DNA of 64,000 nucleotides from Homalodisca vitripennis (GCF_021130785.1 NC_060214.1:3313001-3377000); one strand, 5' to 3'; positions 12,501 to 24,149 are shown, counted from the stretch's first letter. The notes: generated by a model from the letters alone, not told the origin. Program-made: numbers and translations.

Positions 12501-12926
12501 CTAAAACAAAAGTGAACTTAGATACTGAAATTTCGGACAGACAGCACTCAAATTCTTTTTCAACTAATAGATTTTGTATAGCCGGCATTAGGATTCTTTT
12601 ACTTGTGATGCTATCTCTTGTGAGGATCATGACACCACCGCCTATAAAAGTAGATCTAGTGTAATAGGAGCTTAAATGATACCCGGGGATGTGCAACAAT
12701 GTAAGCTCAGATTCTAACATTTTATGCTCTGACAACGTCAATATATCTGGATCAGTTTCCATTAAGTTCAGTTTTAAAATTTCTTGCTTTGAGCTTAAAT
12801 GTTGAACATTTTGGTGAAAAATTGAACATTTATTATTTTGAGTGCTATCTGGTTTATGATTAATTTTATTTACAGTGGTGGGAACAGGCTTAGGTTCTCT
12901 AAAAAAGATTGGTTAGTGTCAACTTC
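9502..12926 (-). mobile_element. LINE C, near-complete ORF2, in satellite
   Basis: Non-LTR retrotransposon on the minus strand, 3.4 kb. The 3' end is at about 9,502 (ending ...TTGAATTTGAAC on the minus strand). A ~440-bp AT-rich 3' UTR contains a (CA)n(TA)n microsatellite at 9,765-9,788. The 5' end is close to the start of the endonuclease domain at about 12,926. The same satellite variant flanks both sides. The family differs from LINE A: lysine-rich, strongly AT-biased codons and an EEFWERN-type C-terminus. Confidence 0.9.
9945..12900 (-). pseudogene. LINE C ORF2 remnant (APE endonuclease + RT)
   Basis: Almost whole ORF2 in four open segments. The endonuclease N-terminus upstream of 12,762 reads FHQNVQHLSSKQ, followed by the catalytic-type SEHK block. 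A TAA at 12,484-12,486 interrupts an otherwise continuous frame. Next come ILTGDFNIN and ISDHDAQ (11,494-12,480). A one-base loss in an A-run near 11,490-11,500 separates this from the RT. RT motifs are YRPVSLLPIFSKIYEK, HGFESGKST, motif A FLDLSRAFD, motif B HGVPQGSILG and motif C YADD. A second frameshift at an A/T run near 10,100 hides the last ~48 codons, which end IAPYSIEEFWERNYN at a stop on 9,945-9,947. Three lesions in ~2.9 kb indicate a recently dead copy. Confidence 0.9.
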
Positions 12927-13490
12927 AGGTGTACTGAAATGTTGTTGCGCGACATGTAGTGTGGTGTACTACAACTTTGTTACGCAACACAAAGTGTGGT
13001 GTACTGAAACTTTGTTGAGCGACATGTAGTGTGGTGTACTGAAACTTTGTTGAGCGACATGTAGTGTGGTGTACGGAAACTTTGTTGAGCGACATGTAGT
13101 GTGGTGTACTGAAACTTTGTTGATCGACATGTAGTGTGGTGTACTGAAACTTTGTTGAGCGACATGTAGTGTGGTGTACTGAAACTTTGTTGAGCGACAT
13201 GTAGTGTGGTGTACTGAAACTTTGTTGAGCGACATGTAGTGTGGTATACTAAAACTTTGTTGAGCGACATGTAGTGTGGTGTACTGAAACTTTGTTGAGC
13301 GACATGTAGTGTGGTGTACTGAAACTTTGTTGAGCGACATGTAGTGTGGTGTACTGAAACTTTGTTGAGCGACATGTAGTGTGGTATACTGAAACTTTGT
13401 TGAGCGACATGTAGTGTGGTGTACTGAAACTTTGTTGAGCGACATGTAGTGTGGTGTACTCCAATCTGGTTATGTGACACTTAGTACGTT
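12927..13490. repeat. 35-bp satellite array 5
   Basis: Starts with one A/B dimer, then homogeneous GTTGAGCGAC-type monomers at 35-bp steps to about 13,440, then a diverged edge (ACTCCAATCTGGTTATGTGA). That edge is shared, reverse-complemented, with 37,160-37,200, so the array edge lies inside the large inverted repeat. Confidence 0.93.
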
Positions 13491-15002
13491 GTGCCCCGAA
13501 CCGAAAGAAAGATAACACAATATCATAGCAGTGCTTAAATACATCAAAGTTTGGATTTACTTCAATAGTTAAATAAATAGAAATGTAAAGTAATAGTTAC
13601 ACTATGTTACGGAATATGTTGTTTTACACGAACTAAATATTTTAAAATTAATTTAATCCGATTCTTACTTAATTCTGTAATATTCCATTTATCCCAGAGT
13701 TTTTAATTTAACACACTTAAAGATCAAAAGACGAATGTTTTAAAGTTTAGATTAATCTGTACATGCTTTCTGACATTTATTTTCTTACAGTACGAATTTG
13801 TAAATTAATAACTTACAGTTTTGAAATGAACTTACATGAGCAAACATACAAGTTCCAATTTTCCCTCAACAGCCGCTAAAATGTTGACTTAAACTTTATA
13901 AGTTGTTGGACCAGTTCCAAATTGGATACATCTGAATCACGAACTATATGTGTGAGTGTTGGTCTCTCTGCCAGAAATCTAATGAGTACGCGACACGGCT
14001 TATAAACTACTATTACAATATTTATTCTTATGCTTTTTTTAAGTTGACAAGCTACATAAAAAAGATAGTTGTAGTATATATGCAAATTATTTGTATGATT
14101 AATATTTTGCGTATATGGTTTTACATTGTTGTTATATGTATAGAGGGTATTGAATATTACATTTCCTAAAATAAATGATAATACAGTCGTATATGTTGAA
14201 AAGAAGCTCTACAACTGGTGAATCATACTTAATTCAGAAAGTTCATTCATAAATTGATTAGTGAGTCGGTCTTTTAAGTATCTGTGTTGAGTAAATGTCC
14301 TGTGGTATATTTCAAAATATAATAACAAATACATACAACAAACCAAACTTTTAACAATTATTGGGCAGAGTATGTTATTTCAACTAAATTGTTCGCAATC
14401 TTTGTGTATGTTTTTTTCTACTGTACGTATCGCAATAATAATTTTCTCACTTGTGTTAATAAGCTACAAAAATCGAAGTAAGAGGGATAACTAGTAACAA
14501 ATGTTATGGACAGCTATAGAACCATGAATTGGCTATTTAAATTTGTTGTTAATGGTTGCATTTAAAAAATATATCAATAAAAAAGCAGAATTTGCTTTAC
14601 TGAATATTGCAACAACAAATATTATTACCTTCACACATAACTATGAACGCTGATTGGCTGGACAAAAAGCTTTGTCACTCTTGAAATTAAACCATGTTCA
14701 ATCATGAAATTAAATCGTTTAGTTACGGTTACCTATGAATTGTTATCCTCGCCATGACAGGATCTATTTACAAATACGTATTCTAGAAACGGAAAAGTAT
14801 TAACTGTGATTGTAAACAAATTGTATAATGTATATCAAGTCTGCTCAGTGACAAATTGTGTACAGAATTCTCACTGTAAAGCATCCGTGTAATATTCCTG
14901 TTGAAGATATTTTAAGGGTATTATTGAATATTTCATAACCTAGCAACGTTAGAGGTGACAGTTTTACTTTATAGATCTATAATCTTTATACTTTCTGGTT
15001 AG

Positions 15003-15087
15003 TCAAGGACAATCACAAATTGCCATAAACCGGGACATCACTCGTAATGCTACCATAATAGATTTAATGTTTCTTGGCATTCCCAAG
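15003..15087 (+). other. exon-like segment, both arms
   Basis: 85 bp preceded by a pyrimidine-rich tract and AG (CTTTCTGGTTAG, ending 15,002) and followed by a strong donor, GTAAGT (15,088-15,093). One frame is open for 28 codons and includes AINRDITRNATI. The right arm keeps both splice-like signals (35,545-35,628, minus strand), but a one-base deletion shifts the frame there. It could be a real internal exon caught in the duplication, or chance. Protein unknown. Confidence 0.3.
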
Positions 15088-15697
15088 GTAAGTGAGTCCA
15101 ACTACTAAATAACTGCATTTTAGTAACTCATTCGATATCATAGCTCCTTTCTGTACTGCAAAGACCTTCGAAAGCAATCCTGTCGTAAATAAATAGTTTC
15201 CATCGAGTCCTCGGGTTAACCTATACTTATGTGCACAATATCAATCCGCGCGCCCAAACCTGTCCGGGCTCAGGGCTGGAGTCCATATTACCTCCAATAG
15301 CGACGTCACTCGTACAGATAGTATGAATAACACACATTTCACTGGCATCTGTAAAATGAGTGGTGGTTATTAGACGATACTTTATATCTCTGGAACTTAT
15401 TCTGTCGAGATAATTTACTTATTTTTCAAACAATTCCCGTTGATCATATGTAGAACTAAGGTTACACAAGAGGTAAACAGGGAGAGATACAATACTAAGA
15501 ATAGCCTACAGAAAATCTGATTAATATTGTACCGCAATTACAAAAATATACTTGGTTTTACGATGAGTTTTTGCACAATCCCGGCTCAAAAAACTGTGAA
15601 TATTGACGGAAATTCTTAATTTAAACACATTTTGTGGTTTAACAGTGAGAAATGCCGCAAAATTAATTATGGATGTTATTACATATTATACACTTTA

Positions 15698-16304
15698 AAA
15701 TGTAGTTTCTCTTTAAGTTTTGGAATATTTCTCCATTTGGCTTTAACTGGACTACAACCTACACACAGACTTTTAAGTTTGAGTGATAAAGCCCAGGCTA
15801 GTAGAGTCTTCTCCTATTTCATACACGTGTGATTTATAATCATACGCATTCAAATGTAGTTTTCTCTTTAAGTTTTGGAATATTTCTCCATTTGGCTTTA
15901 ACTGGACTACAACCTACACACAGACTTTTAAGTTTGAGTGATAAAGCCCAGGCTAGTAGAGTCTTCTCCTATTTCATACACGTGTGATTTATAATCATAC
16001 GCATTCAAATGTAGTTTTCTCTTTAAGTTTTGGAATATTTCTCCATTTGGCTTTAACTGGACTACAACCTGCACACAGACTTTTAAGTTTGAGTGATAAA
16101 GCCCAGGCTAGTAGAGTCTTCTCCTATTTCATACACGTGTGATTTATAATCATACGCATTCAAATGTAGTTTTCTCTTTAAGTTTTGGAATATTTCTCCA
16201 TTTGGCTTTAACTGGACTACAACCTACACACAGACTTTTAAGTTTGAGTGATAAAGCCCAGGCTAGTAGAGTCTTCTCCTATTTCATACACGTGTGATTT
16301 ATAA
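15698..16304. repeat. 155-bp tandem repeat, about 4 copies, left arm only
   Basis: Units begin AAATGTAGTTTTCTC at 15,698, 15,852, 16,007 and 16,162 (steps 154, 155, 155) and are nearly identical. The right arm has a single copy (34,190-34,360) with about 50 bp missing from the middle. Amplification is therefore specific to the left arm and later than the inverted duplication. Confidence 0.92.
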
Positions 16305-16431
16305 TGTGTTATGATTTATCAACATTGGTGCTTTGGACACTTTTGGTCCAATCGCATTTTTCATCGCTTCTGTTTAATCTATATATAATATAAATTGACA
16401 TATGCAGTCAGAAACACGACGTTCAGAGCAG

Positions 16432-16683
16432 TCACTTGGGAAGTTCACTGCTTCTATGAAAAGATTTCGCTTTATCTGGTGTAGTTATTAAAAGGTAGAG
16501 TGAGGGCAGTGCGCATTTCTTTAAATTTGACATGTAAATTTGTCTCAACACATCATTCAACAGTCGCAATATATTTTTGCTATCCTGTATAAACCCGCTA
16601 TTATCGCTTACCAGATCCCCAGTAAAGCTGATGAGTTTTACGCTCATTTGTATGCAAATACCGTAGTCTGTAAACCGGTTCAT
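16432..16683 (-). other. 83-codon open frame, shared by both arms
   Basis: Minus-strand frame containing YGICIQMSVKLISFTGD and FIQDSKNILRLLNDV. In the right arm (32,860-33,110, plus strand) the same protein sequence is recognisable up to QDSKNV, followed by an in-frame stop. Possibly a piece of an old LINE or an exon. I do not recognise it. Confidence 0.25.
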
Positions 16684-17104
16684 TTAGCGCAGCTTCACTG
16701 AACAAACATAGTTAAAGCTGCGTTAGGTGTTGATTTTCATGACTCGATTCTTCTTACAATAGTAGGAGGTTTTTTATATGGTTGTGTAAAGTACGTAGAA
16801 CGTAGTTGTACATCTGTAAGCCATACTTAAATTGTAAATACAAATGATTTATTCTTTGAGACGTTATTTTCATGTATAACAACAGTCAATGTTATAAAGT
16901 ACAATTATGGAACGTTAAGATAGCTACATGAGTTGTACGGTTGCATAGTTCAAGATATTTTAGTTCACTTGTAAAGCTGTGATTATCTTTTAAAATGACT
17001 GCTTGCCTTATAACACAACCTCAACAAAAATAGCAAGGTTTTACTAAATTTAATCTACATGTATGCACATTTTTATAAAAATAATCTACCTACATTATGA
17101 TCAC

Positions 17105-17590
17105 TACTGACTCAGAATCTCTTCAGCCGTATAAAACACATTGATAACAAGGTACTCCTTCAGCCGCCTGTTGAAACCCGCCAGGGTGGAGTTTGACTTT
17201 ATGGCATCAGGTTATCTATTAAGTAAAATGAGAGGACAACCTCCAGTCTACAATGTCTAGGTCTAAGTTAGAGTTTAGTTATTATGTTATAGCCATGTCA
17301 TTCGTAGTTTTTAACAACGATCTCTCCAAACTTGGAAAGAAAAGTGACTTCAAGTATGAATAGAGATTACAAGGTACAAGTAGAGAATTCACTAATCTCC
17401 TGGTGACATGGATGACCCCTACGTAGTCCGGTGTTTATTCTAACTGGCCGTTTCTCGACTATACAAAATCTATTTAGACGCGTTTCAGTTGCCCTGCCCC
17501 AGGTTACAATACCATAACGAATTCTACTCTCATAAATAACGTGGTAACAAAGTTTTAGCGATCATTACTTTTGATTAGCCCATTTTTGAA
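17105..17590 (-). pseudogene. LINE E RT C-terminal relic, left-arm copy
   Basis: Decayed C-terminal part of a non-LTR RT on the minus strand, homologous to 31,690-32,173 in the right arm. It is read mainly through the right-arm copy (RTVRIITGLRRGDPCRQEF-like block, then a C-terminal FYTAEE-like block). The left copy ends abruptly near 17,590, where the right arm continues into more RT sequence. The simplest reading is a ~1.7-kb deletion in the left arm. Confidence 0.7.
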
Positions 17591-18317
17591 GTAAACATAA
17601 TACAGAAAATGTGGCAGATTATTACATTTCCATATACTGTATTCCGAAATTCTAGCTGACCATTTATTTATAAGCTATAATTGAAAAACCATTAAAATCG
17701 ATAAGTATGTATTTTCACACAAAAATATTGATCTCTTAAGTGACAGTAGATATTGAAGATATAAAGTCTTATTATTTCTTAAAAAATAACGTGTTTGTTT
17801 TGAAACTGAAAATATTACAATAATATGTAATAGTAATGGAATTAAGTGTAAACATATAATATTTGTATCTACCAATGTATTTAAAATAAAATAAATATTG
17901 TGATATATCTCCTTGGTATATATAGAACTATTGTTGGTAAATAGATTGAATATACCAGCGACTGAAATACAAAATTTTTTAAACTATATATCAAAAATGT
18001 TCTGAAGCCTAACATAGCACCAGCGTGGGAATAAGACAATAGTTTATGTTACTTTCTTAACCTATGTAATAATAACATTCTGAAGTCATTCTGGTAAAGA
18101 TGTTAAGTTTGTTACACTGTCTTAACATAACTGTCTTATAATGATCGATAATGGTCATTTTCAAATCAATTCATTTCTCTAAAAGTTATTTTTTTGGTTT
18201 TTTTAAGTTTATTTTATCAATTATATTAGTGTTAAAGAATTCAAACGAATTTTATAATCATAGGTAAAATAACAGGTAGCTTTGCAAGTATTTATGGGTA
18301 ATAAACCAAATTACTTA

Positions 18318-19725
18318 GACAATAGACAATAGGCAACTTTATTAACCGTTTAACAAGTAGCATACCTGTAATAGGTTTAGTCAGTAGAGGCTAAAAGAAC
18401 AATCATGGCTAAAACTAAAAACCAAAGGCTATGTGAAAATCATGCAGGATTAATAAATACTAAAAGTAAGCACTCCATTCATTAGAAGTAAGGGTTAAAG
18501 TCACTCTGAGATAAGGCAAGAAACTCACTTTGTAGAATGTGTTTGACAAAAAGAAAGCAGTCAGTTTGGTTTTAAATTTTGTTGTCTTCAATGTCCGAGC
18601 TGAGCCTGGAAGTTTATTAAAAAAATACAATACCTTGGTGATGCAGATTAGATTAAGATTTAGTGAGCCTTTTGTATGGAATATAAATAAGGCTTTTATT
18701 CCTAGTGTCATATCTATGGACATCACTTCTTAATATTAAGCTCTCATAATTTTCCTTAGTAGTTATAATAACATTAAAAATATATAGATTAACCACAGAC
18801 ATGATATTCTGGGTTTTAAACAATGGTCTACAACTAGTACTTGAGTTAACTTTACATATTATTCTAAGAGCTTTCTTTTGAAGTATTAAGACACTATTTA
18901 CACCAGAACTACCTGCACATAGAGCCCATACTGGATTAGGCTTTGAAAAAATGCAAAATATGCAGTTTTAACATATTCAATAGGGACGCATTCCCTTAGT
19001 TTTCTCAAGAGATATATTATTCTGGATAACTTACTACTTAAAATATGTACATGATCATGCCAAACTAAATTACTATCTAAGGTTATGCCCGGTAGGTTAA
19101 TACTATCTTTAAAAATATATTTACATTACTCAAGCTAAATATCATTTTCTGTGTTTTATTTATGTTAAGCATAAAAAGGTTGGCTTGGAACCAACTTGAG
19201 ACAGATTCAAGTGAGTCCTGCATCGTTACGACTAAGTCATGTATATCAGCTTTAACATCAATCAGACTGGTGTCATCAGCGTAACAAATTACATCGTTAC
19301 AAGATAAGTCGTATACCATAACATGAAAGAGTAATAGCCCAAGAACGGATCCCTGTGGGACTCCGTGCACAACAGTACCTACCCGAGATCTATGACCATT
19401 TACTGTGACAATCTGCTCTCGGCCTCCCAAATAAGACCTATTACAAATGGTTGTGATTTATGCCGTAGTGCCTTAATTTTTCAAGCAATATACTATGTGA
19501 TACACAATCAAATGCCTTACTGAGGTCACAGAAAGTTACCTCCGTATTTAGCCTGTGCTCAAAACCATGTAGTACGCCACTAACCAAGTGAGAGACTGCA
19601 CTTACCGTGGAAAAACCTTTCCTAAAGCCATACTTTGCATCCGAGATCAAACCACCATCCTCGAGAAACGTTTGGAGTTGAAACTTAATAAGGGATTCAA
19701 AAACCAAAAATTGGAATAGTTACTA
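18318..19725 (-). mobile_element. LINE D, left-arm-specific insertion
   Basis: Degraded, 5'-truncated LINE on the minus strand, absent from the right arm. There the flanks are continuous around 29,265-29,300 (GGGTAATAAACCAAATT... on one side, ...AAGTTCGTACT on the other). It starts near 18,318 with an ACAATAGACAATAGGCAACTTTATT-like 3' end. It contains RT and C-terminal sequence but no endonuclease. It was inserted after the inverted duplication. Confidence 0.85.
18460..19707 (-). pseudogene. LINE D RT remnant
   Basis: Fragments 19,441-19,707, 19,083-19,430 and 18,460-18,726. The first has KYGFRKGFST and motif A CDLSKAFDCV. The second has [10 protein letters not shown] and the active-site CYADDTSLI. 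The third has a C-terminal LPGSARTLKTTKFKTKL block. Frameshifts separate all three, and a stretch at 18,730-19,080 has stops in every frame. Clearly non-functional. Confidence 0.85.
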
Positions 19726-20189
19726 TATATTTTTATCGTTTAAGTTCGTACTCATTCACCTAGGACAAAACCATTTCAATTTATGAGTGGTTACATTATG
19801 TTCTAGAAGTTAAAAGGGAATAACAATGAAAAAGTCTGAACACTCAATGATTTATGATACAGTCAACTTCACTATCAGCGATTTCTATTTCTTTTTCTTT
19901 TTGAGTGAATTCGGTAACTTAGATGCAATTCACTTATCAGTAATGTTATTTCAGGGAATTCAATGTCAATATTCAAAATTCATCATTACGTTGACCATTT
20001 ATCGTTAGAAATAAACCATTATAATTAAATTTATCAATAAAAAGACCCACACTGAAAGAGAGAATATAGAACAAAATATCGTCATTACAATAATTCATTG
20101 TTTTATAATTGGTGCAGGAAACTACCAAATACAAATTAGAACAGACGACATAAGTAGCTCACGCATCCACCGCCTTAATGACTTACAGT

Positions 20190-20700
20190 TACCTGTGTAC
20201 GGCATTTTACTGAATCACTGATATAAACTACTTTACAATCACTGTGCCAAATTATTTTGGTCCAATCACTATAACCTACGGAGTCTCACATGATCCAATT
20301 TAACCATTTCACTGAATCACTGAATATCATTGATATCAGCTGCCTTAAAAGCACTGTGCCAAATTATTTTGGTAAAATCACTATATCACACGGAATCTCA
20401 AATGATAAAATTTAACCATTTCACTGAATCACCGAATATCACTGATATCATTGCTTTAAAAGCACTGTGCCAAATTAATTTGGTCCAATCACTATAACCT
20501 ATGGAGTCTCACATGATCCAATTTAACAAGTTCACTGAATCAACGAATATCACTGATATCATTGCTTTACAAGCACTATGCCAAATTATTTTGGTCCAAT
20601 CACTATAACCTACGGAGTTTCACATGATCCAATTTAACCACTTTGCTGAATCACCGAATATCACTGATACCATTGCTTTACAAGCATGATGCCAAACGTC
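20190..20700. repeat. 111-bp tandem repeat, left arm
   Basis: About 4.5 units with steps of 112, 111, 111 and 111 bp, recognised by GTGCCAAATTATTTTGGTCC at about 20,244, 20,356, 20,467, 20,578 and 20,689. The same family lies at 28,170-28,620 in the right arm, so it predates the duplication. Confidence 0.88.
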
Positions 20701-21067
20701 AGTGCTGTGATTTTGGTTCCATCACCATAGATCACTATTGTTAGTGTTCATTGTTCCAAGCTGTGATGTTAATTCAGTTCAACCTATTACAAAGCTCTAG
20801 TGAACCATTTCACCTTATATTCTTGCGCCTTTTAAATTTTCAAATTACATAACACAGCTATGGTTGTGATAACTAATACAATTAATACACTAATAGAATT
20901 AATACAAATTTAATTACAAAATAAAGACTTTTGAATATTATAAAATGTTTAGTTAAGGGAGAAATAGTACTCCGAAGCAATTGTTTATATTCATAATTCT
21001 GTTTAAAACTGTACATGTGTTGATATGTAACATAGTATAACTACTTCCAACATGGAGCTCACGAGTG

Positions 21068-21945
21068 TCAGCCATGCCGCATGTAGAGTTCCTCCGTGAG
21101 CTGGTCTAGTCTAGAGGCCTTTTGTAACGTTATGGACCTAAGAACCTCCTTGAGTTCTACCGCCATGAAGGGTGGTGTACCAGGTTCATGTGAGCCATAT
21201 TGGGAACTGGCACTAATTCCGAGCCACTCAACAAGGGCCTCCGCCTGTTCCGCGAAGTATATCGTGGGTGGGGAGCAGGGGATCTCAAGGCCGCTGAACA
21301 CCCTCTCGGTGCAGAGTTTACCCGTTAGAACTCTGTAGGGGATGCCGCAAGTATTCTTCCGATTAATGACGGTCACAAAGTTTCGCAATGCCTTTTTTTG
21401 GCCACTCGAATTTTTTGCCTGTTGAAGTTCTGGGCCGTCTTGTACCCCTGACGTACCTCTAGGGTTCGGTGTTGGTCAACCCTCTGGTATGAGCGGTGAA
21501 GATTTCTCTTCAGCCGTTTCAGCATCTGGTTCTACCAAAGAACTGAGCGAAAATTACCTGTACTTTTAGGAATCGTAGCTAAACTAACTCTTAGAAGGCG
21601 ACCGTAAAGGACGCCACGGCGACTTCAAATTCCCGGGAACAGTATCCTTCATGGGCGTGCCAATTGGCGACAGTCTCTTGTGGACTCTGGTGAACATGCG
21701 CCAGGCCGCTCGTTTCATCACGTGCCTGTTCCGTCTCCTTACCTCCCGTAATTACGCTAGGCGTTCCCAAAGGTGGCAATAATCAGACTGTGGTCGCTAA
21801 TCGTGACATGTGGGAACATTGCCCCAGACGTTATCCCAGAGGCAAGACCTTCAGAGCACAATGTGACGTTAATCTGCAACCAAAACCTACCATTGTTGCG
21901 GATGAAGGCGTACAACTGGCCAGGTGGGTTCATCTATAGATCCGA
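21068..21945 (-). pseudogene. R1-clade ORF2 relic, left copy
   Basis: Minus-strand remnant of an R1-type non-LTR retrotransposon. Order: endonuclease C-terminus (VTLCSEGLASGI ... TISDHSLI, about 21,770-21,900), a WWNQ-type linker block (about 21,530), NFVTVINRKNTCGI and YRVLTGKLCTERVFS, then the start of RT ending near ASRLDQLTEELY at 21,068. It contains frameshifts and no catalytic YADD region. R1 elements classically target 28S rDNA, but no rDNA is visible here. The portion past about 21,757 has no partner in the right arm, so the palindrome's inner boundary falls inside this relic. Confidence 0.8.
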
Positions 21946-22054
21946 TGCCACAGCCCATTCCCCTAAGGGAAAAAATTCTTTCCCCTTTGCTCTTTTGGGC
22001 TACGCCACCATCTGGATCTACGGCTATGCTAGAGCTCAGACTTGGCGTTCGCAA

Positions 22055-22335
22055 CCTAGCCAATGAGCAATTAAGCTCGCCACTCACTGGCAGATGGTTC
22101 AGCTCGTCAGTCACGAGCAGACGGTTCAGCTTGTCAGTCACGGCAGAGGGTTCAGCTCGTCAGTCACGGGCAGACGGTTCAGCTCGTCACTCACGGGCAG
22201 ACGGTTCAGCTCGTCAGTCACGGCAGAGGGTTCAGCTCGTCAGTCACGGGCAGACGGTTCAGCTCGTCACTCACGGGCAGACGGTTCAGCTCGTCAGTTA
22301 CGAGTAGACAGTTCTGCTTGTCAGTCACGAGACGG
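22055..22335. repeat. 26/27-bp GC-rich minisatellite
   Basis: About ten units of GGTTCAGCTCGTCAGTCACG plus GGCAGAC (27 bp) or GCAGAG (26 bp). It is markedly GC-rich against an AT-rich background. The mix of 26- and 27-bp units makes several overlapping open frames that look like repetitive proteins (QLVSHG) but have no coding support. Confidence 0.9.
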
Positions 22336-22354
22336 AAATCAAATAAAGTGACGT

Positions 22355-22760
22355 TCCACTGAGTATAAATTATTCTATTGTGTTACTTATGAAAGTTGTT
22401 GTTATTAATTAGAGATCTAGTTCAGTTTGTCCATGTTTATGGCGCTGCTACTCTTCGTGCTATAACAATGTCGACAGTGAGTATAAACTATTCTATGGTG
22501 TTAATTATGAAGAAGATTGTTAATTAGTGGTTAGGTAAGTTTATCCATGTTTATGACTCTGCCACTATTAGTGCTATAACACTGTCACAGGTGGTATAAG
22601 ATATTCTATTGTGTTAATTATAAAGAAGATTTTTAATCATCAGTGGTTAGGTACGTTTACCCATCGTTATGATTCTGCTACTCTTAGTGCAGGGGGTTTA
22701 ATTTATTCTACTGTGTTTACTATAAAAAATATTATTAATAATAAGTGCCACCAACGTAGC
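22355..22760. repeat. degenerate ~115-bp tandem repeat
   Basis: Three to four diverged units recognised by GTATAA..TATTCTA.TGTGTTA, starting near 22,359, 22,479, 22,592 and 22,705. The old, degenerate state contrasts with the clean minisatellite next to it. Confidence 0.7.
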
Positions 22761-23354
22761 ATAGCTCTGATAATACGAACAAGATACGCGTTTAGCGTCT
22801 TGGGATAATAGTTGTGACAAGTGTGTTATAATTAATTAAAACGTGTAATAATATATGAATAGCAGCACTATTTATTATTTTTACTTATGCTTGACTCGAC
22901 TTTGCTAATTGGTTTTAAATTAATAAATTACAAATTTAATTAACCCAAGGATATTTAATTTAAACTGTACAACATCTCTTATTTGTCATAAACTTTACGA
23001 ACCTGAAATCTTATTGCTATAAAATGCAAGGCGAAATATCATTGCAGATATAGATTTCAAATTAAGGGGATATATACTATCACTATGTAATTGTAGTAAG
23101 AATTAGTCTCTCCACAAACGTAATTCGATGGGGTTTGGTGTTAAAGGGAGAGACCCCTGATTTAGAGAATGTTTCCCTCTAACACATGCGTACGGTTCTT
23201 CAAGTGGTACAATGATCTCAGATTTAGAGAATATGTTCTTCTACAACAATATATGTTTGAATATGAATTAATTGATATGTTTGTGTGAATATGTTTTTTT
23301 ATACAATTTTCTCTACAACTTAACATTCTCATAACACACGATATTCACGGAATA

Positions 23355-24010
23355 TTGGTGTCGCATCTATGCAAATCAGTAAATCCTTCTCATCTACAAA
23401 TTCTCTTTATATATCCCATCTTGTGTATAGAAATATCTGTAAATACTTTCCAGACAACCAAATATTCACCTCACCTTCAATACTTACATGTAAGAAACGT
23501 TCGAATGAATGGCTGTATTTTATCAGCGCGGAGGAGGCCGAGGCAATTATCACTGCTGATTACAGAAGGACCTGACTTTGACCCTGCCTCCCCCCCTCTT
23601 GATGCCCCTTCAACAGCACTGATGCCTTTAGATGGACTTTTCCTATTTTATACTTTTATTTTTTTATTTTATAACAGTTCGTAAAGAAATCTGCTAGTAA
23701 TGTGTTAGGTTGTTCTGCAGGTAGACTTTTTGATCCTTAAAATACACCACTCCTTAATTTAGTTTTTCTTCTCTTTAAGTATTTCCTTTAAACTATTTGT
23801 AGTACTTACGCTGATAAATTTCAATGCCGTATTATGTAGATACGCGAGCGCGCGCGCGCTTGTGTGTGTATTGATGTTATAATATGATAATTAATCACCA
23901 GATTAAATTCGTCCAAAATCTCCAGGGAAGCAACTCGAGCCTACGCACAGGCTTTTCCGCCCATGTAGGCTCATTTCCTAGGCCACTTTAAATTTGATGT
24001 GTATAATATT
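23355..24010 (+). pseudogene. old LINE 3'-end relic
   Basis: Contains ISAEEAEAIITADYRRT before a stop at 23,573-23,575 and, farther on, a 3'-UTR-like block (CCTACGCACAGGCTTTTCC ... CATGTAGGCTCATTTCC, about 23,938-23,975). A diverged relative lies at 46,310-46,790 with LDGAEALILSEYGRA and the matching CACACAGGCTGCTTCTCCAT block. Two copies with the same protein-then-UTR order support a LINE 3' end. The family is not identified. Confidence 0.5.
23843..23872. repeat. alternating purine-pyrimidine tract
   Basis: GCGAGCGCGCGCGCGC followed by TTGTGTGTGTA: about 30 bp of (GC)n(TG)n, the kind of tract that can adopt Z-DNA. A short simple repeat with no other support for function. Confidence 0.75.
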
Positions 24011-24149
24011 TTTATGTATAATGTTGTTATGTAAACATTTAACTAGTATAGTAACAAGACAATATAAATTTAATAGTAAGTTTGCACGCATGTAATTCAA
24101 TTCTCTAGAGCTCAATGACTAAAGCGTACGGTTCTGAATGTGGTACAAT

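Larger units (their letters stand above)
13440..21757. repeat. left arm of giant inverted repeat
   Basis: 8.3-kb arm whose reverse complement lies at 26,873 to about 37,200. Anchors: 13,501-13,560 with 37,085-37,140; 13,950-14,000 with 36,640-36,690; 14,645 with 35,970; 15,003-15,087 with 35,545-35,628; 16,600 with 32,940; 17,130 with 32,150; 18,290 with 29,300; 20,950 with 27,590; 21,600 with 27,030. Anchors are collinear in reverse order. Substitutions and small indels are scattered throughout, so the arms are not identical copies. Stretches 13,500-15,000, 17,600-18,317 and 19,730-20,180 are AT-rich, with no gene I can recognise. Confidence 0.92.

Noticed and set aside
1..13490. CRISPR-like array
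   Set aside because: Units are contiguous without unique spacers, the period is 35 bp throughout, and the sequence context is eukaryotic (LINEs).
22094..22351. Repetitive protein (QLVSHG repeats) in the spacer
   Set aside because: The 26- and 27-bp units alternate, so the frame is not maintained between units. Open frames exist in several frames at once, as expected from a minisatellite.
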